Part shown: piece by piece, positions 5,422 through 7,123 of the stretch
Position numbering within the stretch: the first letter of the stretch is position 1
Layout of the letters: each line of letters begins with the position of its first letter
Assembly: GCA_027067085.1 (NCBI GenBank)
Contig: JAMOMM010000453.1
Location: forward strand, 1 to 7,123
Source of the DNA: Hyphomicrobiales bacterium
GTDB lineage: Bacteria; Pseudomonadota; Alphaproteobacteria; Rhizobiales; Aestuariivirgaceae
DNA: 7,123 bases
Reading direction: 5' to 3'
Program-made: the position numbers and the translations under genes
Notes under the pieces: model-generated
Told to the model about the DNA's origin: nothing
Database searches by the model: none
The model's input: only the letters and a program-made list of their open reading frames with translations

Positions 5422-6852
5422 ATGTCCATATTCACTAAAGCAAGCCAACTAACGAAAAAATTTAGCAATAACATCAAAGGAAATGTGGCAATTTCGTTTG
5501 CTATTTCTGTGCTCCCTATGGCAATCGCTGCAGGTTCTGCAATTGATTATGCGAAAGCATCGCGGGCCGATACTAGCCTTCAGTCTGCGGTTGATAATGC
5601 AGCACTGGCCGCTGGCTATGATACTGATATGAGCAATGCGGACATGCATACACTTGTGGTTGACTATCTTAAAAAAAATGGCGCAAACGATGCGCTCACT
5701 TCCCTTGATACGATTACCGTCGACAAGGTTGGCAATGCGGGTTTAAAGGTTAAAGCTTCTGGTAAGCTGAAAACGAGTTTTATGGGTTTGGTCGGATATG
5801 ATTTCATCGACCTTAGTGCTGAGACCTACATTAAAAACAGCTATGGAAACCTTGAAGTTGCCCTTGTTTTAGACAACACTTTTTCCATGTCAGGTGGCGG
5901 CAAAATGGCGGCGTTAAAGAATGCAGCCCACACACTTGTCAACAAACTGCACGACAATAAAGGCCCTTCAAGCGAACTTAAAATCGGCCTTGTTCCTTTT
6001 GCGCAATATGTAAACATTGGTATGAGCCGCCGCAATGCGCCTTGGGTAGATGTTCCTGCTGATTATGACCAAACTCACAACTATGGTGGTTATTGGTATC
6101 GCCCTGTGATCTCTCGTTCAAACTGCCGCACGGAAAGCCGTACTGGTCATCGCGATGGTGTTGCGTATACCTATAACGTTAATGTTTGCCGCACGATTGT
6201 TCGCGGACCGCGCCAATGGCGAGCGGGCGGATCATGGGTTGAGCACCATCGCTGGAAAGGTTGCGTTGGCTCACGAGCAAACCCAATGAATATTCAAGAT
6301 TCTAATCCTGCCTCAAAAATTCCAGGCTTTGTGAACCGTCGCATCAAATGCCCTCGCGAGTTTACAACTCTTACGGACAGCAAATCTGACATCAACACTG
6401 AAATTGATAATATGACAGCTAATGGTAATGCCACATACATTCCTGCAGGTCTTATGTGGGGGTGGCGTTTGATTTCAAGCGATGTGCCAATCACTGATGG
6501 TACAACCAAAACAGAAATGAAAGACGACAACTTTACAAAAGCAATTGTTTTGATGACAGATGGTAAGAACACCGTTTCACCAAGCTATCCTAAACACGAT
6601 GTTAGCAATGGCAACGCTGCAAACCGTTTGACTAAGAAATTATGCGAAAACATCAATAATGATGGCACTGGTGTTGAAAAAATTCGGGTTTATACGGTCA
6701 CTTTTAATGTTACAGACCCTGCGACAAAAACGATGATGCGCGAATGTGCAACAAATAGTGATTACTATTTTGATGCCAGCGATAGTGCAGCTCTTGCGGC
6801 GGCGTTTGACAAAATCGGCAAATCTTTGGTGACGTTGTTTATTTCACAATAA
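5422..6852 (+). CDS. TadG-like Tad pilus protein with von Willebrand factor A domain
   Basis: A 476-residue TadG-type protein. The N-terminal Tad domain has a basic start, then GNVAISFAISVLPMAIAAGSAIDYA (about 20-44), a membrane helix with the typical motif, and LQSAVDNAALAAG (53-65). A von Willebrand A domain starts at VALVLDNTFSMS (146-157): D151, T153 and S155 form the first metal-site motif in a DxTxS form, with T338 (ATYIPAGLMWGWR) and D380 (LMTDGKNT) as further metal-site candidates. An insert (about 215-312) carries four cysteines (235, 256, 281, 310) and many Trp, Tyr and Arg residues. The tail (IRVYTVTF, ECATNSDYYFDASD, then the final helix) is standard for TadG. TadG proteins are membrane-anchored with a periplasmic region and support Flp pilus assembly. 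The ATG has GAGAGG 5 nt upstream. It is separated from the TadE-like genes by the nudC-recR block. Several TadG paralogues per genome are common, so no symbol is given. Confidence 0.88.
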   Translation: MSIFTKASQLTKKFSNNIKGNVAISFAISVLPMAIAAGSAIDYAKASRADTSLQSAVDNAALAAGYDTDMSNADMHTLVVDYLKKNGANDALTSLDTITVDKVGNAGLKVKASGKLKTSFMGLVGYDFIDLSAETYIKNSYGNLEVALVLDNTFSMSGGGKMAALKNAAHTLVNKLHDNKGPSSELKIGLVPFAQYVNIGMSRRNAPWVDVPADYDQTHNYGGYWYRPVISRSNCRTESRTGHRDGVAYTYNVNVCRTIVRGPRQWRAGGSWVEHHRWKGCVGSRANPMNIQDSNPASKIPGFVNRRIKCPREFTTLTDSKSDINTEIDNMTANGNATYIPAGLMWGWRLISSDVPITDGTTKTEMKDDNFTKAIVLMTDGKNTVSPSYPKHDVSNGNAANRLTKKLCENINNDGTGVEKIRVYTVTFNVTDPATKTMMRECATNSDYYFDASDSAALAAAFDKIGKSLVTLFISQ

Positions 6853-6873
6853 AAAACCCCAAACCACACCCAC

Positions 6874-6978
6874 TAGAGCGTTTCATGTTTTGTTTGAATC
6901 ACAAACAGGACATGAAACGCCGTAGTTTCAATCACTTAAATAGGTCGTTCTAGGTCAATGAAAACATGGATGACTCTA
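6874..6978 (-). repeat. 105-bp intergenic repeat, copy 2 (inverted relative to copy 1)
   Basis: Reverse complement of 1162-1266 with 7 mismatches in 105 and no gaps. It begins 21 nt after the TadG-like stop codon. The TadG-proximal part is a strong hairpin: arms 6878-6896 and 6902-6920 (GCGTTTCATG facing CATGAAACGC, then TGTTTG facing CAAACA), loop 6897-6901, with two U-G pairs if transcribed on the plus strand. The distal half contains AGGTC twice at 10-bp spacing (6942-6946 and 6952-6956). No T tract follows the hairpin, so it is not a standard intrinsic terminator. Confidence 0.9.
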
Positions 6979-7008
6979 AAACGCTGGTCTTAATTGACCA
7001 GCGTTTTT
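6978..7008. terminator. Terminator hairpin between convergent genes
   Basis: A perfect 12-bp stem, AAAACGCTGGTC (6978-6989) with GACCAGCGTTTT (6996-7007), encloses the 6-nt loop TTAATT. The plus strand ends in five T and the minus strand in four. It lies between the TadG-like gene and the minus-strand gene ending at 7007, so it can serve both. It abuts repeat copy 2 with no gap. Confidence 0.8.
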
Positions 7009-7123
7009 ATCCTGAAACCAATTTAGGTTTGGTTGCTTCACCGTGCTCATTTAAAGCAAGTGGTGTTTGTTCTTCGGGTTCATCAAAATCCATTTGTTCA
7101 ATTGTTTGGCCACGCTTGTTAAT
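7007..7123 (-). CDS. Unrecognised protein, C-terminal 38 residues only
   Basis: On the minus strand a frame is open from the right edge of the window to TAA at 7009-7007, encoding 38 residues. The tail is hydrophilic and acidic in the middle (QMDFDEPEEQTPLALNEHG) and ends TKPKLVSG. The stop codon is followed immediately by a terminator hairpin, and the gene is convergent with the TadG-like gene; both points support a real gene 3' end. I do not recognise the family from this fragment. Confidence 0.6.
   Translation of the reverse strand: MNKRGQTIEQMDFDEPEEQTPLALNEHGEATKPKLVSG

Noticed and set aside
5668..5680. Run of A residues in the TadG-like gene as a frameshift site
   Set aside because: The A8 run (AAA AAA AAT) lies in a normal coding segment and slipping would only give an early truncated protein with no evident meaning.
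1162..6978. Composite transposon bounded by inverted repeats
   Set aside because: No transposase is encoded, the interior is core housekeeping DNA, and no target-site duplication was seen outside the repeats. A dispersed intergenic repeat is the simpler reading.
7007..7123. Naming the right-edge minus-strand gene
   Set aside because: Only 38 C-terminal residues are visible and they do not carry a motif I can tie to a family.

Overview
This window looks like chromosomal DNA from an alphaproteobacterium, most likely a low-to-moderate GC member of the Hyphomicrobiales (Rhizobiales). The evidence is the order nudC / ffs / dnaX / ybaB / recR, a compact SRP RNA, a DnaX with the alphaproteobacterial-type C-terminal domain and a nearly cysteine-free 'zinc' insert, and rhizobial-style TadE and TadG proteins. 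Genus cannot be decided from the sequence alone. No phage, IS transposase, CRISPR array, tRNA or rRNA was seen.

Layout. Positions 1-1096 hold two plus-strand TadE-type minor pseudopilin genes (the first cut by the window edge), closed by a strong intrinsic terminator. A 105-bp repeat (1162-1266) follows. Then comes nudC (NADH pyrophosphatase) on the minus strand. A divergent intergenic region carries the nudC promoter, an 18-bp palindrome touching its -35, and the promoter for ffs (SRP 4.5S RNA). The plus-strand series ffs-dnaX-ybaB-recR is tightly packed, with ybaB and recR abutting. After a 217-nt gap comes a TadG-like von Willebrand factor A protein (5422-6852). A second copy of the 105-bp repeat follows in inverted orientation (6874-6978), then a terminator hairpin, then the 3' end of an unrecognised minus-strand gene.

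How the genes work together. SRP RNA acts in membrane-protein targeting; DnaX (clamp loader), YbaB (nucleoid-associated) and RecR (recombinational repair) form the widespread replication/repair cluster. NudC handles NAD(H) pyrophosphate bonds. The Tad proteins belong to tight-adherence (Flp) pilus biogenesis and lie on both sides of the housekeeping block, which is also bracketed by the two inverted 105-bp repeats.

The gene content is ordinary. The points worth a second look are the near-identical inverted repeats placed symmetrically next to terminators, an in-frame A AAA AAG slippery heptamer at the dnaX core/linker boundary that would give a gamma-sized product, the palindrome at the nudC promoter, and the very short ffs-to-dnaX junction.
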